Shown here: positions 32,155 through 44,724 of the stretch, piece after piece
How the letters are laid out: the number at the start of each line of letters is the position of its first letter
Position numbering within the stretch: position 1 is the first letter of the stretch
Assembly: GCA_017163975.1 (NCBI GenBank)
Contig: JAFFSR010000363.1
Coordinates: 1,268,001-1,332,000, forward strand
Reading direction: 5' to 3'
Source of the DNA: Anastatus disparis
Lineage: Eukaryota; Arthropoda; Insecta; Hymenoptera; Eupelmidae
Length of the DNA stretch: 64,000 nt
Program-made: the position numbers and the translations under genes
The notes under the pieces: model-generated
Seen by the model: the letters and a program-made list of their open reading frames with translations, nothing else
Databases searched by the model: none
Told to the model about the DNA's origin: nothing

Positions 32155-32995
32155 TATGTATCAAAAATCACCTTGATATCTTTATTAGAGCAATAGATAA
32201 TCGATCATGTATCGATTCTTGATCTACTGAGCCTAGAAAGCTGATTTTTTTGAACATATAATAATCTGAACATCAGAAATCAAATGGTATCATAAGAAAT
32301 CATTTATATTAAAAATTAATCGATTTTAAAAATTGTAATTACGGTATTAGTCATCATACACTGTACTAAAAGCATACGAACATCCTTATCTTATCTGATG
32401 ATTCATACACAAATTACAAATTTTAAAATTCACGAATTTCGGAAAATTAAAAAATTTTATGGCGCTATTCGATTTTTTGCTGTTCAAATAACATATCTAC
32501 CAAAAACCACCTTGATATCTTTATTAGATCAATAGATAATCGATCATGTATCAATTCTTGATCCATTGAACCTAGAAAGCTGATTTTTTGAACATATACT
32601 AATCTGAACATAATCAATCAAATAGCATCATAAGAAATCATTTATATTAAAAATTGATTGATTTTAAAAATTATAATTACGGTATTAGTCATCATACACA
32701 GTGCTAAAAGCATACGAACATCCCTATCTTATCTAATGATTCACACAAATTAAAAATTTTAAAATTCACGAAATTTGGAAAAATAAAAAATTTTATGACG
32801 CCATTCGATTTTTTGCTATTCAAATAACATATGTACCAAAAACCACCTTGATAGTTTTATTAGAGCAATAAATAATTGATCATGTATCGATTCTTGATCT
32901 ATTGATACTAGAAAGCTAATTTTTAGAATTTATACTAATTTTAATATAAGAAATGCAATTGCATCATTAAAATTGTAATTACAGGTTTGTTATAT
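32155..32995 (+). repeat. ~337-bp tandem repeat, about 2.5 copies, outer Polinton
   Basis: Unit starts (TACCAAAAACCACCTTGATA or close variants) at about 32,159, 32,498 and 32,833. Each full unit also holds GATAATCGATCATGTATC and TAGTCATCATACAC. The third copy is partial and diverged. Non-coding; located between the outward gene and the spliced gene, the same place where element 1 has its tandem units. Confidence 0.8.
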
Positions 32996-33177
32996 TACCC
33001 GCATCATTTACTTTTAAAGATTTTATTTTTTATTTCAATACTGCTTAATTAGAAAATGATTCAAAAGAAAGTACCACGTGTAGCTTGCAATTTTCAGAAT
33101 TCTTACTATTTCTTACTAAATTGTATTGTCTCTTTATTTGCGCCACAGCTGCTCCTCATTTCTTTTATTCTGACAGC

Positions 33178-33210
33178 TATAAAATGCGCTCGAAACAGTG
33201 CTTGCTTCAT
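33178..33210 (+). promoter_or_regulatory. TATA box and TCATA initiator of the spliced gene, outer Polinton
   Basis: TATAAAA at 33,178-33,184 and TCATAGT at 33,207-33,213, with the initiator A 31 bases downstream; the ATG is at 33,240. Confidence 0.55.
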
Positions 33211-33239
33211 AGTTGTACTTGAAGGCTTGATAGATAATC

Positions 33240-33965
33240 ATGGAAAACGTATCTAGATTTCACGCTTTTAGTGTGCTCAATTGTGTGCTACGTTTCGCTA
33301 TTGCACACAAACCGATGATACGCACAATTTGTCAAAATATACAGCGTGGCAATTTAAGAAATTTACCGACAGAAGCGTTATTAAGTAGATTACGTTTTAT
33401 TTTATTACATTGTACCGTACGAACAATAAATTATTTACAACGACGAGGATTATTTTCCAATAGATTTATACTTGATATGGTGGACAGTGTCATACGACAA
33501 AGAAATCTTTCAGATCCAGATTCGAACGAGGTGCTGCGACAAAATGGTAATTAATTAATTTAAATGCTTTAATCTATATCTACACATAATTAATAGATTA
33601 ATCATTTTAGCGCTACGACGGATGGAAGACGATATTAAAGGTGACGAGGTCATCGCTGGTTGTGAATACGTGTTTGGTGAGTGAGAGAGATTTTTAAAAG
33701 GTAGAAGTTTTCTACAGAAGAATATTTTTTAACTTTTTATTATTTATTTTTCAAGTATTTCTAGAACCTACAAGTGCAAGTGTTGTGGAAGAAGAAGATG
33801 ATGATAACCCCGTCATTTCATCATCATCATCAAGAAGAGTGTCATCCAGAAGGTTATCATCATCATCATCATCATCATCATCGTCATCATCTTCATCTTC
33901 ATCGTCATCGCCATCATCATCTACTGATAACTCTTTATCGTCTTCCAATGATGTTGAAATGGAGT
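33240..33965 (+). CDS. Spliced small gene upstream of polymerase, outer Polinton
   Basis: Exon 1 is 33,240-33,546 (starts MENVSRFHAF; block LLSRLRFILLHCTVRTINYL matches element 1). Exon 2 is 33,611-33,676 after TTTTAG, with donor GTGAGT. Exon 3 begins near 33,755 or 33,764, in frame, encoding an acidic start and a long Ser-rich tract with Arg pairs, to a GTAAGT donor at 33,966. All junctions are phase 1. The first intron is placed as in element 1. The last junction to the polymerase exon (acceptor at 34,063) is out of phase, so either it is a separate product or the link has decayed. Function unknown. Confidence 0.6.
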
Positions 33966-34063
33966 GTAAGTATAATCGATATATATTATTACTTCTATGT
34001 TTTTAGTAATACATATAGATATATATTAAGAATAAAAGAAAAAATATAGTTGATCTGTTATAG

Positions 34064-37000
34064 AGCGGTGAAGGTATCGAGCGAGAAGTGGAGGAGCCAC
34101 AAGAAAAACCAATATTCTTAATTGAAAACCAAACTTCCCGATTTTACCAAAAATTTATTGCAGAAGATGTAGAGATTTTGGGAAGAATATCATCACCGCC
34201 AGCGGAAGCAAACATTTTTGAGTGGTTAAAAGGATCTTTAGATGATCTGCGTAATCAATTAGTGAATGGACGTAGTCCTTCCGATTTTATAGGTGTAACG
34301 ATACTATCTGATCATTTTGTTCATGGACCATTATGGCTATTTTTCAGACCTATTGGAAATTTTACTACTCAAGATTTGTGGGAAATGATATCTAGTATCG
34401 CACAGAGTTCTCAAGACTTTGACATAGATGAAAACTTTGTGATCAAGTGTGTTATAGTGCTGGACATTAGGGGAAACGGACGTGTTCGATTAAGTGATGA
34501 TCATGTGTACAAAAAATCAATTTCAACTATACGCGACGACGATAATCTTTGCTTTCCGAGATCATTAGTTACGGCACTCGGCTATGCTGTAAGAGGACAA
34601 ATTCGCTCTGGTACACTACACGATTACTGAAATAGTATTAGACAGCACAATAGTAGAGAGCAAAAAAGAGCAACTCTTGATCTCATTGATCAAGCACAGG
34701 TTACTATACCATCAACAGGGTGTGGTTTACGAGAAATTCATCAGTTTAAAATTTTTCTGACTACAAAAAGCACAGCTATTGTGATTTACTCTTTTCGGAA
34801 TTTCGGGCGTGGGGATATACCTCTTTATGATGGTACAAAAGTTGTAATTGATACATACCAAAACGTATCTTATACACTACGTATAATGTATTATGAAAAC
34901 CAAGGACATTATCAACCTATTCTAAACTCGACTTGTGCAGCCGGTAGTATAGGGTATTGCATACCATGTAATAAAAGTTACAAGTTCGCTATGGATCATA
35001 GATGTTCTAATAGATGTTTTAAGTGCATGCAATCACCAGTTTGTGACAACAGTACGGATATAAAAAAGTGCTTTAATTGCTTTAGAGAGTTTTTTGGTAA
35101 TACATGTTTCGAGAACCATTTGAAATCAGGATCGTTTAAAAGAAACGTAAGTGTTTGTAAAGCGGTGAAAATTTGTCAAATTTGTTGTAAAACTATCCGT
35201 GTAAAAAACCGCGGTGAAAAACATGAATGCGAAGTTGTATTTTGTGACATTTGTAAGAAACTGCTACCGATAAACCACTTTTGCTATATTCAGCCTGTAG
35301 AGCAAGGTAAGGAAAGATCTAAAATATTATATTTATTTTATGATTTTGAAACACAGCAAACTTTTTCTGTGTTAGGTGATGAAAATAAAAAAATACATGT
35401 ACCTAAGCTGTGTGTTGTACAACAAGTTTGTAGTTTTTGTCTAGAGGATACTAATATATCAAATATGTGTGAAGAGTGCGGTATTCGTGAATTTGTATTT
35501 CAAAAACATCCAGTAAAACAATTTGTTGGGTTAGCTCTATCACGACGTGAAAAGTTTAAGAAAGTTATTTGTATAACACAATTCGCAAGGGTTTGATTGT
35601 CAATTTGTATTCAAGTATATCGTAGAAAACCATTGTTCACGGGAGAAATCATCGGTGATTTTAAACGGTTCCAAAATAATTCTGATGCGAATTTCAAGCG
35701 TTAAATTTATCGATAGTCTAAATTATTTTCATATGCCACTATGTGATTTACCGAAAGCTTACGGGTTGTCAGATATAGAAAAAGGAACTTTTCCACATTT
35801 ATTTAACACAGAAGAAAACCAATTATATATCGGTCCTTTACCGAGCCTAGATATATACGGTGTCAATGGTATGAACAGTAAAGAAAGAGAAAAATTTATA
35901 GAATGGTATATTCGACAGGCAGATACAGGATACATATTTAATTTCCAAAAAGAAATCGTAAAATATTATAAACAAGATGTTAAAATACTGAGAGAGGCCT
36001 GTATCGAATTTCGAAAAAATTTCATGAAGTTTAATGTAGACCCATTCGAAGAACTCACAACCATAGCTTCATCGTATATGCGTGTTTACAGAAAAAAGTT
36101 TAAAAAAAAAAATCAAATAGGTGTTATGCCTGTGAGAGGGTACAGAATGGCTGATAATCAATCCATTAAAGCTATACAATGGCTTTATTTAATAGAACAA
36201 AAGGTTCTACAGTGTCGAATCGAGCATGCAGGGCATGGACGCGAGAGAAGACTTATTGAAGGTATTCTTGTTGATAAATACGCTCTACCACGGACAGATG
36301 AGGATCATAATGGTACAGTTCTTCAATTTTACGGGTGCTACTGTCATGGATGTCCACGATGTTACAGAATAAATAGAAATAAAACATTATCATCAGGCGA
36401 ATCGCTTGACGACAGATATGAAAGAACATGTGCTATATCTTCAAAAATTAAAACTGCAATTATACACTCATTAAAATGTGGGGTTGCGAATTTAAGCGGG
36501 AAATTTCACGTAACCAGGAATTGAGAGAATATATAGATGCGAATATCGATATTGTTTATCGTAAACCGCTGGACCTCCGTGATGCATTTTTCGGTGGTAG
36601 AACTGGTAACACGGTAAAATTATACGAGTGTGAGGGTGATGAAAAAATTAAATACGTTGATGTATGTTCAGTATATCCATACATTTGTAAACGAGGTAAA
36701 TATCCTGTGGGTCATCCAACGTTATATGTGGGTAATGAAACTCAAACTCTCATAGGGGTTAACAACGACATCAGTAACGTTGAAGGTCTTATCATGTGTA
36801 ATGTACTCCCGCCCAGAAATTTGTATCACCCTGTTTTACCAGTTAAAATGCATGGAAAATTAATTTTTCCTCTTTGCCGTACGTGCTGTGAACAAATGAT
36901 TCAAATGGATTGTATGCACGATAATACGATAAATCGGGTATTACACGGAACATGGGTGTCGGAAGAGCTTAAAAAAGCTGTAGAAATAGGATACGTGATT

Positions 37001-37972
37001 CAAAACGTTTACGAAATATGGCAATATGAGGTGGTACAATATAATCCTGTCACGCGAACAGGTGGTATTTTTACCGAGTACATCGATGAATTCTTTAAGC
37101 AAAAAACCGAGGCTTCTGGTTACCCGTCAGAGTGTATTACCGAAGATCATAAGGACCGATATATAGAGAACTTTGAACGTGAAGAGGGTATTCGTCTAAG
37201 TAAAACTGATATAAATTTTAATGCGGATTTGAGATCGGTTGCTAGACTATGTTTAAACTCGTTATGGAGGAAGCTCGCGCAACGAGATAATGTGGCTAAA
37301 ACAGAGGTTGTTACAGAGCCAGCAAGATTGACAGAACTACTTACCAATGCTGAAGTGGTTGTAAACAGTATCATCCCAGTCAACGATCAGGTATTGTACG
37401 TGAACTGGCAGTATCAGGATAAAGCTCTCTTACAGTCACGCACGACAAGTGTTGTAATTGCAGCTTTTACAACAGCACAAGCCCGGCTTAAACTTTTTGA
37501 TTATTTGAACAAACTAGGATCTCGTGCACTGTACTACAACACAGACTCCGTTTTCTATGTCAGTAAGAACGACGAACACGATTTGCCGATCGGTACACTG
37601 CTTGGTGAACTTAATGATGAATTAGCGGAGAAAGGTGTTGGTACATACATATCATCTTTTGCCTCTGGTAGGCCGAAATTTTACGCGTACAAGTGTAAAC
37701 TTCCAGATGGTTCTGAACAAACAGTATGTAAAATTAAAGGTATAAGACTAAATCATTCAAATAGTCAAAAAATTAATTATGAAAGTATACGCGAGTTGAT
37801 ATCGGGTGACATGGACGAAATTATTATATCTTTACCGGCAGTAAGAAGGACAGATTTTCACGAAGTATTATCACTTACAGAGACGAAAACTTGTAAAACC
37901 GTATATGGTAAAAGAAGATTTTTCGGGTTGAAAAGAGCTACCCGTACGGATACAGACACAGTTAACGACTGA
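34064..37972 (+). pseudogene. Protein-primed DNA polymerase B, outer Polinton, broken and catalytically altered
   Basis: Same architecture as element 1: an N domain with FVHGPLWLFFR and DNLCFPRSLV, Cys-rich region, exonuclease YDFETQ, motif A DVCSVYP, motif B region and motif C. Breaks: TGA at 34,628-34,630, a frameshift near 35,580 and another near 36,460. In addition motif C reads YYNTDS (37,532-37,549), with the first catalytic Asp replaced by Asn. Motif B reads LNSLWRKLAQ, losing the conserved Gly and Phe-Gly. Both argue it was already inactive or was decaying without constraint. Coding ends at TGA 37,972. Confidence 0.88.
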
Positions 37973-38039
37973 ACTCTACATCGTCTGAGCAGGTATACAA
38001 TGATAACAACGCATGCGCAAAACAATTTCCAATCCAAAA

Positions 38040-38330
38040 CGCTCGTGAGACCGTGAGTGGTAGGGGGGAGAGAGGTAATATTGCAGTGGTGGGGGGGGCG
38101 AGCTCGTCTCTAACGCGCTCACGGTTGTGGGAGCCAATCGCGCATGCACTAAAAAGCTAGCTGTTCTGTAGCGCTCGCAAGTAGCGTGTGTTAATATTAC
38201 GACAGTGGGAGGACGAGCTCTTCTTCAACGCTCTCGCGGATACGCGAGCGACCGCGCGGGGGCCTCACCACGATTACAAGATTGTTGTAGACTCCAGAAA
38301 AACTTTAGCTTTGTCAGCAGGCAGCTCTGG
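38040..38330. promoter_or_regulatory. GC-rich leader region of PPP1R15-like gene, outer Polinton
   Basis: G-runs (about 38,062-38,100), repeated ACGCGCTC/ACGCTCTC-type motifs and GAGCCAATCGCGCATGC resemble the element 1 control region (GCTAGCCAATCG). No clear TATA box. It lies upstream of the same gene in both elements although the gene's orientation relative to the polymerase differs. Confidence 0.4.
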
Positions 38331-38334
38331 TAAT

Positions 38335-38499
38335 ATGGAGAAAAAAAGTGTGAGATTTGATCCCAACTCACCAAGTATTCGTATATTACACGTGTGGAAT
38401 TACGCCAGTCGTTCTGCACAGCGTGATGAGTGGGAACAAGCGGCACGAGATCGGGTACAGTTTAGATGGAGGATCGAGAGAATTGGTAAAATTATTTAA
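38335..38499 (+). CDS. PPP1R15/GADD34-like PP1-regulatory protein, outer Polinton
   Basis: A 54-aa frame from ATG 38,335 (MEKKSVRFDP), chosen because the PP1-docking K-x-V-x-F motif (KSVRF, residues 4-8) then lies at the N terminus as in element 1. The core reads LHVWNYASRSAQ, DEWEQAARDRVQFRWRIERI. The frame is also open further upstream to 38,188. It is shorter at the C terminus than the 71-aa homologue. It is one of the few open frames in this decayed element, and is transcribed in the same direction as the polymerase, unlike element 1. Confidence 0.7.
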   Translation: MEKKSVRFDPNSPSIRILHVWNYASRSAQRDEWEQAARDRVQFRWRIERIGKII

Positions 38500-38625
38500 G
38501 CTGTGTTGGTGAAAAAGTACATGGATTTTACAAAGTCATAAACTATAACTACCAGTGTTTTTTGTTGGAACGTTTAGTGTGCTAACAGTTTCAGAGAAGA
38601 ATAGTAGTTGTTATAGCAGTAAGTC

Positions 38626-39279
38626 ATGGATATTAGATGAAAAGACTCGTGGACATCTATGCTTTGCGGACCTAACGGTTGTGGCAAAACAGTGTTTGTA
38701 GAAAAATTTTTAAAATACATCGATCGTATGAGTGACACACGTTTCGATCGCGTGATCGTTTACTATGCTGAATGGCAGGCAGGTTACAAAAAGCTTGGGA
38801 GACATATAGAATTTAGACATATAGACTCACGCCCTAAGTTATTAATATTGGATGATCTGATGCGTGAATCATCCTCAAGTAACGCCATTGTCAACTTATT
38901 CACGAAGGGGAGTCATCACAATAACCTAAGCGTCATATTTATTACACAAAATATATTTCATCAAGGAAAAGGCCAACGAGACATTTCGCTCAACGCGCAA
39001 TACATAATCGTGTTTAGAAATTTAGGCGATCGTACATAAATACAACATCTTTCGCGCCAGCTCTGTCCTGAAGATCCACGATTCTTACAAGAGGCGTACT
39101 GGGACGCCACCTCGCAGCCATTTGGATACCTTTTTCTAGATTTAAAACAAAATACTCCAGATAATTGTCGTTTTCGTGCTTGCATCTTCCCCGATGACGA
39201 ATATCAGTACGTTTACGTACCTCGAAAGCCGTTTAAAGGCGTTGATTCGAGTAATCACCTTCCAGTCGTATCTTTGTGA
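38626..39279 (+). pseudogene. Packaging ATPase, outer Polinton, two nonsense codons
   Basis: Read from ATG 38,626, one frame without shifts. Walker A is CGPNGCGKT, Walker B is KLLILDDLM and the sensor is SVIFITQN. TGA at 38,638-38,640 (fifth codon) falls at a Trp of the homologue and TAA at 39,037-39,039 at a Gln. The frame ends at TGA 39,277-39,279, overlapping the next ATG. About 217 codons, a little shorter than element 1 because of a gap after the GRHIEF block. Confidence 0.85.
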
Positions 39280-42200
39280 TGAAGCGGAAAACTAGAGGTC
39301 CTATCGGGCAAAAGCATACAGATATTTTAAGAGCGCTTTACCACTTCAACAGGGAACAACGCGCTGCCGTGCTCCGTAAGGATGATCCCAAATTGGTCAG
39401 ATACATTTGTGAGTGTGCTCTCAACGTGCTGTGCGGTAACGTTTCTCTCAACAGAACGCACAAAACTCGATTACGTAAACACGCAGGCATTCTTAGACCA
39501 TTGTCAAGTCCTCAAAAGAATCTAGCTACGAAAAAGAAAATTATCGTACAGCACGGCGGATTCTCGCCAATATTGTTGGCACCGCTCATCGGTACAGTAT
39601 TGTCAAGTCTTATATCAAAATTTAAAAAAATGGAACACACCAAAAAAATGATTTTGTTACCACAAGAGAGTGTGGAACGCTTACAACAAAAACTTTTCAC
39701 CAACACTGGATTAAAGTCGGTGCAAACACCAAGAACTGCTGTAAGCAGGCTGGATGCAGAGATGAGTGATATCTTGAATTCTACGGACGATATGAGCGAG
39801 CAGAATAAATGGCAACAATATTCTCAAGCATTACAACGTTATCTACATTTTAAAGATATTAGTAACAAGAAGACAGAAACTACAAAAAAAAACGATGATA
39901 TGCAAGATGCTGATATTGTCAACGATGATAATAATGATGATGCTGAGGCAGAGTCAAAACAAGTCCTCAAAGAATTAGAAGATTGTATAGATGCACGAAT
40001 TGTGGAAAGTGTACGTTTAAAATACCGGTCCAATGCAACGGGTCTTTTACAACATTTACGTGGCACCGGCATCGTCACTTGGGATGGTAATGGTGCAACA
40101 TGTATAGATGGCATTCCTATCCGTGGCGTAAATATTATCGACTTGGTTAACGATGCTATGAGAAAAAGACAACACGTGAATCCGGCAGGTGCTCGTCAGT
40201 TTGCTTTGGCACTTTGACGTGTCGTGACGCCTCGGCTTTTTATCGGGAATAATCGTGTGTTACAGATAATCGATGCCCACACAACATGAAATATTGCAGT
40301 GAAAATTTCACTGAAATATTGTGCTGAAATATTGTCACAAGATTGCAGCAATCTTGTCTTAACATTGCTAAGAGGTTTCATGAAACATTTCAGTGTGATA
40401 TTGCTGCAAACTTGCTACAAGGTTACAGAAAATAATTCAAGCAATATTGCAAGGAACCTTTCATGAAAGGTTGCAGCGAAGTTTCTGCAAGATTTTAGAA
40501 ACAATTCATGAAATATTGCAAGAAAACTTTCATGACATGTTTCAGCGAGGTTTCCAGCAAGATTTAGAAAACATTTCATAGAATATTGCAAGAAACCTTT
40601 CATGAAAGGTTGCAGCAAGGTTTCTGAAAGATTTTAGGAATATTTCATGAAATATTGCAAGAAACTTTTTATAAAAGGTTGCATAGAGGTTCCCAGCAAA
40701 ATTTAGAAAACATTTCATAAAATATTGCAAGAAACCTTTCATCAAAGGTTGCAGCAAGGTTTCTGCAAGATTTTAGATATATTTCATGAAATTTCGCAAG
40801 AAACCTTTCATGAAAGATTGCAGCGAGGTTCCTGTAAGATTTTAAAAATATTTCATGGAATGTTACAAGAAAACTTTCACGAAAGGTTGCAGCGAGGTTT
40901 TCAGCACGATTTAGAAATTATTTCATGGAATATTGCAAGCAACCTTTCATGAAAGGTTGCAGCGAGGTTTCTACAAGATTTTAGAAATATTTCATGAAAT
41001 ATTGCTAGAAACCTTTCATGAAAGGTTGCAGCGAGGATTCTGTAAGATTTTAGAAACATTTCATGAAATATTGCAAGAAAACTTTCACGAAAGGTTGCAG
41101 CGAGGTTTCTGCAAGATTTTAGAAACATTTCATGAAATATTGGACGAAAACTTTCACGACATGTTTCAGCGAGGTTTTCAGCAAAATTTAGAAAACATTT
41201 CATGGAATATTGCAAGGAGCCTTTCATGGAAGGTTGCAGCAAGTTTTCTGCAAGATTTTGGAAATATTCCATGAAATATTGCAAGAAACCTTTCATGAAA
41301 GGTTGCAGCGCGGTTTCTGTAAGACTTTAAAAACATTTCATGAAATATTGCAAGAAACCTTTCACGAAAGGTTTCAGCGAGTTTTCCAGCAAGATTTGGG
41401 GAAATTTTCATGGAATATTGCAAGAAACCTTTCATGAAAGATTGCAGCGAGGTTCCTGCAAGATTTTAGAAACATTTTATGAAATATTGCAAGAAACCTT
41501 TCATGAAAGGTTTTAGTGAGGTTCCTAGCAAGATTTGGGGAACATTTTACGAAATATCGCAAGAGACCTTTAATGAAAGGTTGCAGCAAGCTTCGTGCAA
41601 GATTTTAGAAACATTTTACGAAATATTGCAAGATACCTTTTATGAAGGTTTCCAGCAAAATTTGATGAATATTTTATGAAATATTACCAGGTATCTTTTG
41701 TTAAAAGTTGCAGTAAGATTTCTGCAAGTTTTTTGACAAGACTTCTAAGATATCACAAAAAATATTGCTATGTACATTTCGCCAATGGTTATTACCATAT
41801 TTTTGGCAATCTTTATAAAATATTCCAGAAAAGCGTTTCATAAAAAATATCAGCAAAGTTTCATGAATAATTTCAAAATGAAATTGCAGCAAACCTTTCA
41901 TAAACAGTTTCAGCAATCATTTCGCAAGTTTTTCAAAAGATTCTAAGAGCAGTCCAGATTCGCTGAACTTGCCTTATATTGGGTTTCCTGTTATTTACTC
42001 AAGTATTTATTACTGTAGTTGTATTGTAAACGGGAAGTTGAGCGCAATCAGTATGCTATTATTATAAATATTTATGCGTAGGGTAAAAAAATCTATCGAA
42101 TTGTTATTGAAAAAAGTAAAGAACGCATAAATATTAGAAACAAAACCTTTTATTTCAATATTCTCTACTTTTCTCAAAAACGATGCTGAGGAATTTTTTC

Positions 42201-43196
42201 TTCTTGTGCACAAATATTGATAATAATACTATTGCGCTCAACTAGTAATTTATAGATAGAACGATTGATACTTAAGCAAATAAGAAAAACTTTATCACAC
42301 AAGGATAAAAAATCCTGCCTACTAGTAAATATTACTGCAGCAAGCTTTTGGCAAGATTTAAGAAATATTTTACAAAATATTGCAGGAAACCATACGGAAA
42401 GGTATGAGCGTTGTTCGCGGCAAAATTTGGGAAAAATTTCATGAAATATTACGAGAAACCTTTCATGGAAGATTGCTGCATGGTTTCTTGAAATGTTTCT
42501 GCGAGGTTTTCATAAAAGGTTGCTGCGAGGTTTTTAGAAATATTTCAACCGGGTTCTAGCGCGGACATATAAATGTTGCTGCATTATCTCATAAAAGGTT
42601 GCCACGAGGTTTTCTGCAAGGTTACAGCGAGATTTTCTGAAAAATTGCTGTGTGGTTGCTTGAAATGTTTTTGCTATTTTTCCCGCAAGATTCCTGTGAG
42701 GTTTCTTGAAATGTTTCTGCTACATTTCCTGAAAGATTGCTGCGAGGTTTCCTGCAAGGTTGCGGCGAGGTGTTCTAAAAGATTGCTGCAAGGTTTCTTG
42801 AAATGTTTCTGCCACATTTCCTGAAATATTGCTGTGAGGTTTTCATGAAAGGTTGCTGCGAGGTTTTTTGAAAGATTGCTGCGAGGTTTTTAGAAATATT
42901 TCAACCGGGTTCTAGCGCGGACATATAAATGTTGCTGCAATCTTTCATGAAAGGTTGCTGCGAAGTTTCAAAACTTTCATGAAACCTTGCAGCAACTTTG
43001 CAGCAATCTTTCATGCTGTGTGGGTGAGGCTTCTCCTTTCACTTCTCCAGAGTCTAGTAGTTGCAAATCAAAATCCGGTGGTAGTAACAAACTCAGCGAG
43101 GAAGAACAAGGGTGTAGAAAGAGAAAGAGAAGAAAGAAAGTCGCCAGATCACCGAAATCAGGGGAAACATGGAGTCGTCTGGGCACGAAATTCTGA
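39279..43196 (+). pseudogene. Fused CECALN/LDxEMS structural protein, split by a 2.75-kb insertion, outer Polinton
   Basis: From ATG 39,279 one frame covers both proteins that are separate in element 1: the basic CECALN block with hydrophobic ILLAPLIGTVLSSLI, then directly MEHTKKMILLPQES and the QTPRTAVSRLDAEMSDIL block. A TGA at 40,215-40,217 is followed by homologous sequence up to about 40,275, where a tandem-repeat transposon interrupts. The Ser-rich and Lys/Arg-rich C terminus resumes at about 43,025 and ends at 43,196, overlapping the PLA2 gene. The fusion may be ancestral or result from loss of a stop. Confidence 0.75.
40276..43024 (+). mobile_element. 2.75-kb inverted-repeat element made of ~70-bp tandem repeats
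   Basis: The ends read CCCACACAACATGAAATATT and, inverted, CCCACACAGCATGAAAGATT. The interior is mostly tandem ~70-bp units with CCTTTCATGAAAGGTTGCAG and ATTTCATGAAATATTGCA, both short palindromes. A more diverged central part (41,700-42,330) has no repeats. No target duplication was recognised and there is no transposase. It lies inside a Polinton gene, so it is a younger insertion. The protein frames on both strands here are repeat artefacts. Confidence 0.75.
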
Positions 43197-43564
43197 TATT
43201 AGAGAAAGACGATGAAGGGAAAAAGTCTGTTCTAGATTCTATAATTGATTTAATGCCCTTTGAGATGCACGTACCAGGATACAAATTTTGTGGACCTGGA
43301 ACAAAACTGGCTGATCGTCTTAAACGTGGTGACGTTGGAATTAACCCGCTTGATGAAGCGTGTCGTGAACATGACATAGCCTATGCCAATAAGAAGTCGA
43401 CAGATCGTCGTCGAGCTGACCAAATACTAGCAGAGAAAGCTTTTCCTTGGATGCTTGGTAGTGAAACCCTATCCGATGAACGTACAGTTGCAATGATGAC
43501 TGCTTGTTGTATGGTTAGTAAAATTACTTTTGAAAATTTTTTTCGCGTATTAAGAAGGCTATAA
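43169..43564 (+). CDS. Parvovirus-type phospholipase A2 protein, outer Polinton
   Basis: A 131-aa open frame (MESSGHEILILEKDD). The PLA2 core has FCGPGTKLADRL (calcium loop) and PLDEACREHDIAYANKK with the catalytic HD and a following Tyr, then RADQILAEKAF. Catalytic residues are intact, but the long basic tail of the element 1 protein is missing here; a Lys-rich stretch after the stop suggests it was lost by a frame change. It overlaps the end of the preceding gene. Confidence 0.82.
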   Translation: MESSGHEILILEKDDEGKKSVLDSIIDLMPFEMHVPGYKFCGPGTKLADRLKRGDVGINPLDEACREHDIAYANKKSTDRRRADQILAEKAFPWMLGSETLSDERTVAMMTACCMVSKITFENFFRVLRRL

Positions 43565-43643
43565 AATGCAGGGATAAGAAAATAAAGAAGACAAAAGCGT
43601 GTATGATTCCGACGAAGAAGCAAGCAAAAGGAAAAAAACAAGA

Positions 43644-44724
43644 ATGATGCAGAAACAATCAAGTAAGCTTTATTTTGGTCCACCAAGACCAGAAGCATAT
43701 GCGGGGGCTAATAAAATTATAACCTCTGTACGAAAGAAATACCTAGCTCGAAAAGTAATCGACTGGCTTTAGAGTCAGGATGTTTACAATCTGCACAGGC
43801 CTGTACGACACAGGTTTCCTAGACGTCATTACAATGTTCGAAATCGTGATGACGTCTGGGAGGCAGATTTGATGGATATGAGAGCGGTCAAAACTTATAA
43901 CGATAATTACACTTATATCCTCGTTGTCATCGACGTTTTGAGTAAATACGCATGGGCTTTACCACTCATGGATAAAACTTCAAAAAGTGTTGCCAAAGCA
44001 TTTGAAAACATTTTGAAAAACAGTGCGATAACCTGTGATTTTTCAAACGGACAAGGGGAAAGAATTTCTAGGAAAGGAACTGCAAGAAGTGTTGAAGAAA
44101 AATAAAATTTCATTTAGAATAGTGCGAAGTCCTGATATTAAAGCAGCTGTAGCCGAAAGGTTTATAAGAACTATAAAGAAACGGATGTGGCGATATTTTA
44201 CGCATAAAAACACTCGTCGATACGTTGATATTCTAGAAAAAATATTAGAGTCTTACAATCATAGCAAACACTCATCCATCAAGATGGAACCAGCATCTGT
44301 TACGATTTACAACGCCCACAAAGCTCGAAAAAATTCAGAATCTTGATATGGTTGCTCCAAGTACCGAAAACCTAAATACACCATCGGTGACCTAGTACGG
44401 GTCAGTCGAGCAAGAAACGTGTTTGCGAAAGGATACGAGGGTGGATGGACATTGGAACTGTTTAAAATTACTTGTATCTCAGTAGCACGTCAGCTACCGG
44501 TATACTTTCTAAAAGATTTAGCTGATGAGGATATTGAAGGGTGTTTCTACGAGCACGAGTTGAGTATAGTGAAAAAGGATTTAAATAACGCAAGTTTCGA
44601 AGTTGAAAAAATTTTAAAAAGTACTGGAAGTGGCCGGAATAAAAAACATTTTGTTAAATGGGAAGGTTACTCCGATAAATTTAATTCCTGAGTTGCAGCC
44701 AGCCGAATCGAAAAAACATCATGA
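43644..44724 (+). pseudogene. Polinton integrase with chromodomain, outer Polinton, broken
   Basis: Homologous to 17,927-19,036 throughout. The DDE residues are still visible (VWEADLMDM, QTDKGKEF, AAVAERFIRTIK), as is the chromodomain (FEVEKILKS, HFVKWEGYS). Breaks: TAG at 43,770-43,772, a frameshift near 44,030, TGA at 44,344-44,346 and TGA at 44,689-44,691, the last at a Trp of the chromodomain aromatic motif. The final stop overlaps the minor capsid ATG at 44,721, as in element 1. Confidence 0.88.

Noticed and set aside
33751..33948. Asp-rich minus-strand ORF
   Set aside because: Shadow of the Ser-codon (TCA/TCATCG) repeat of the plus-strand exon.
40415..41679. Repeated frames on both strands with FHERLQRGF or MKGFLQYF motifs
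   Set aside because: Artefacts of the 70-bp tandem repeat transposon.
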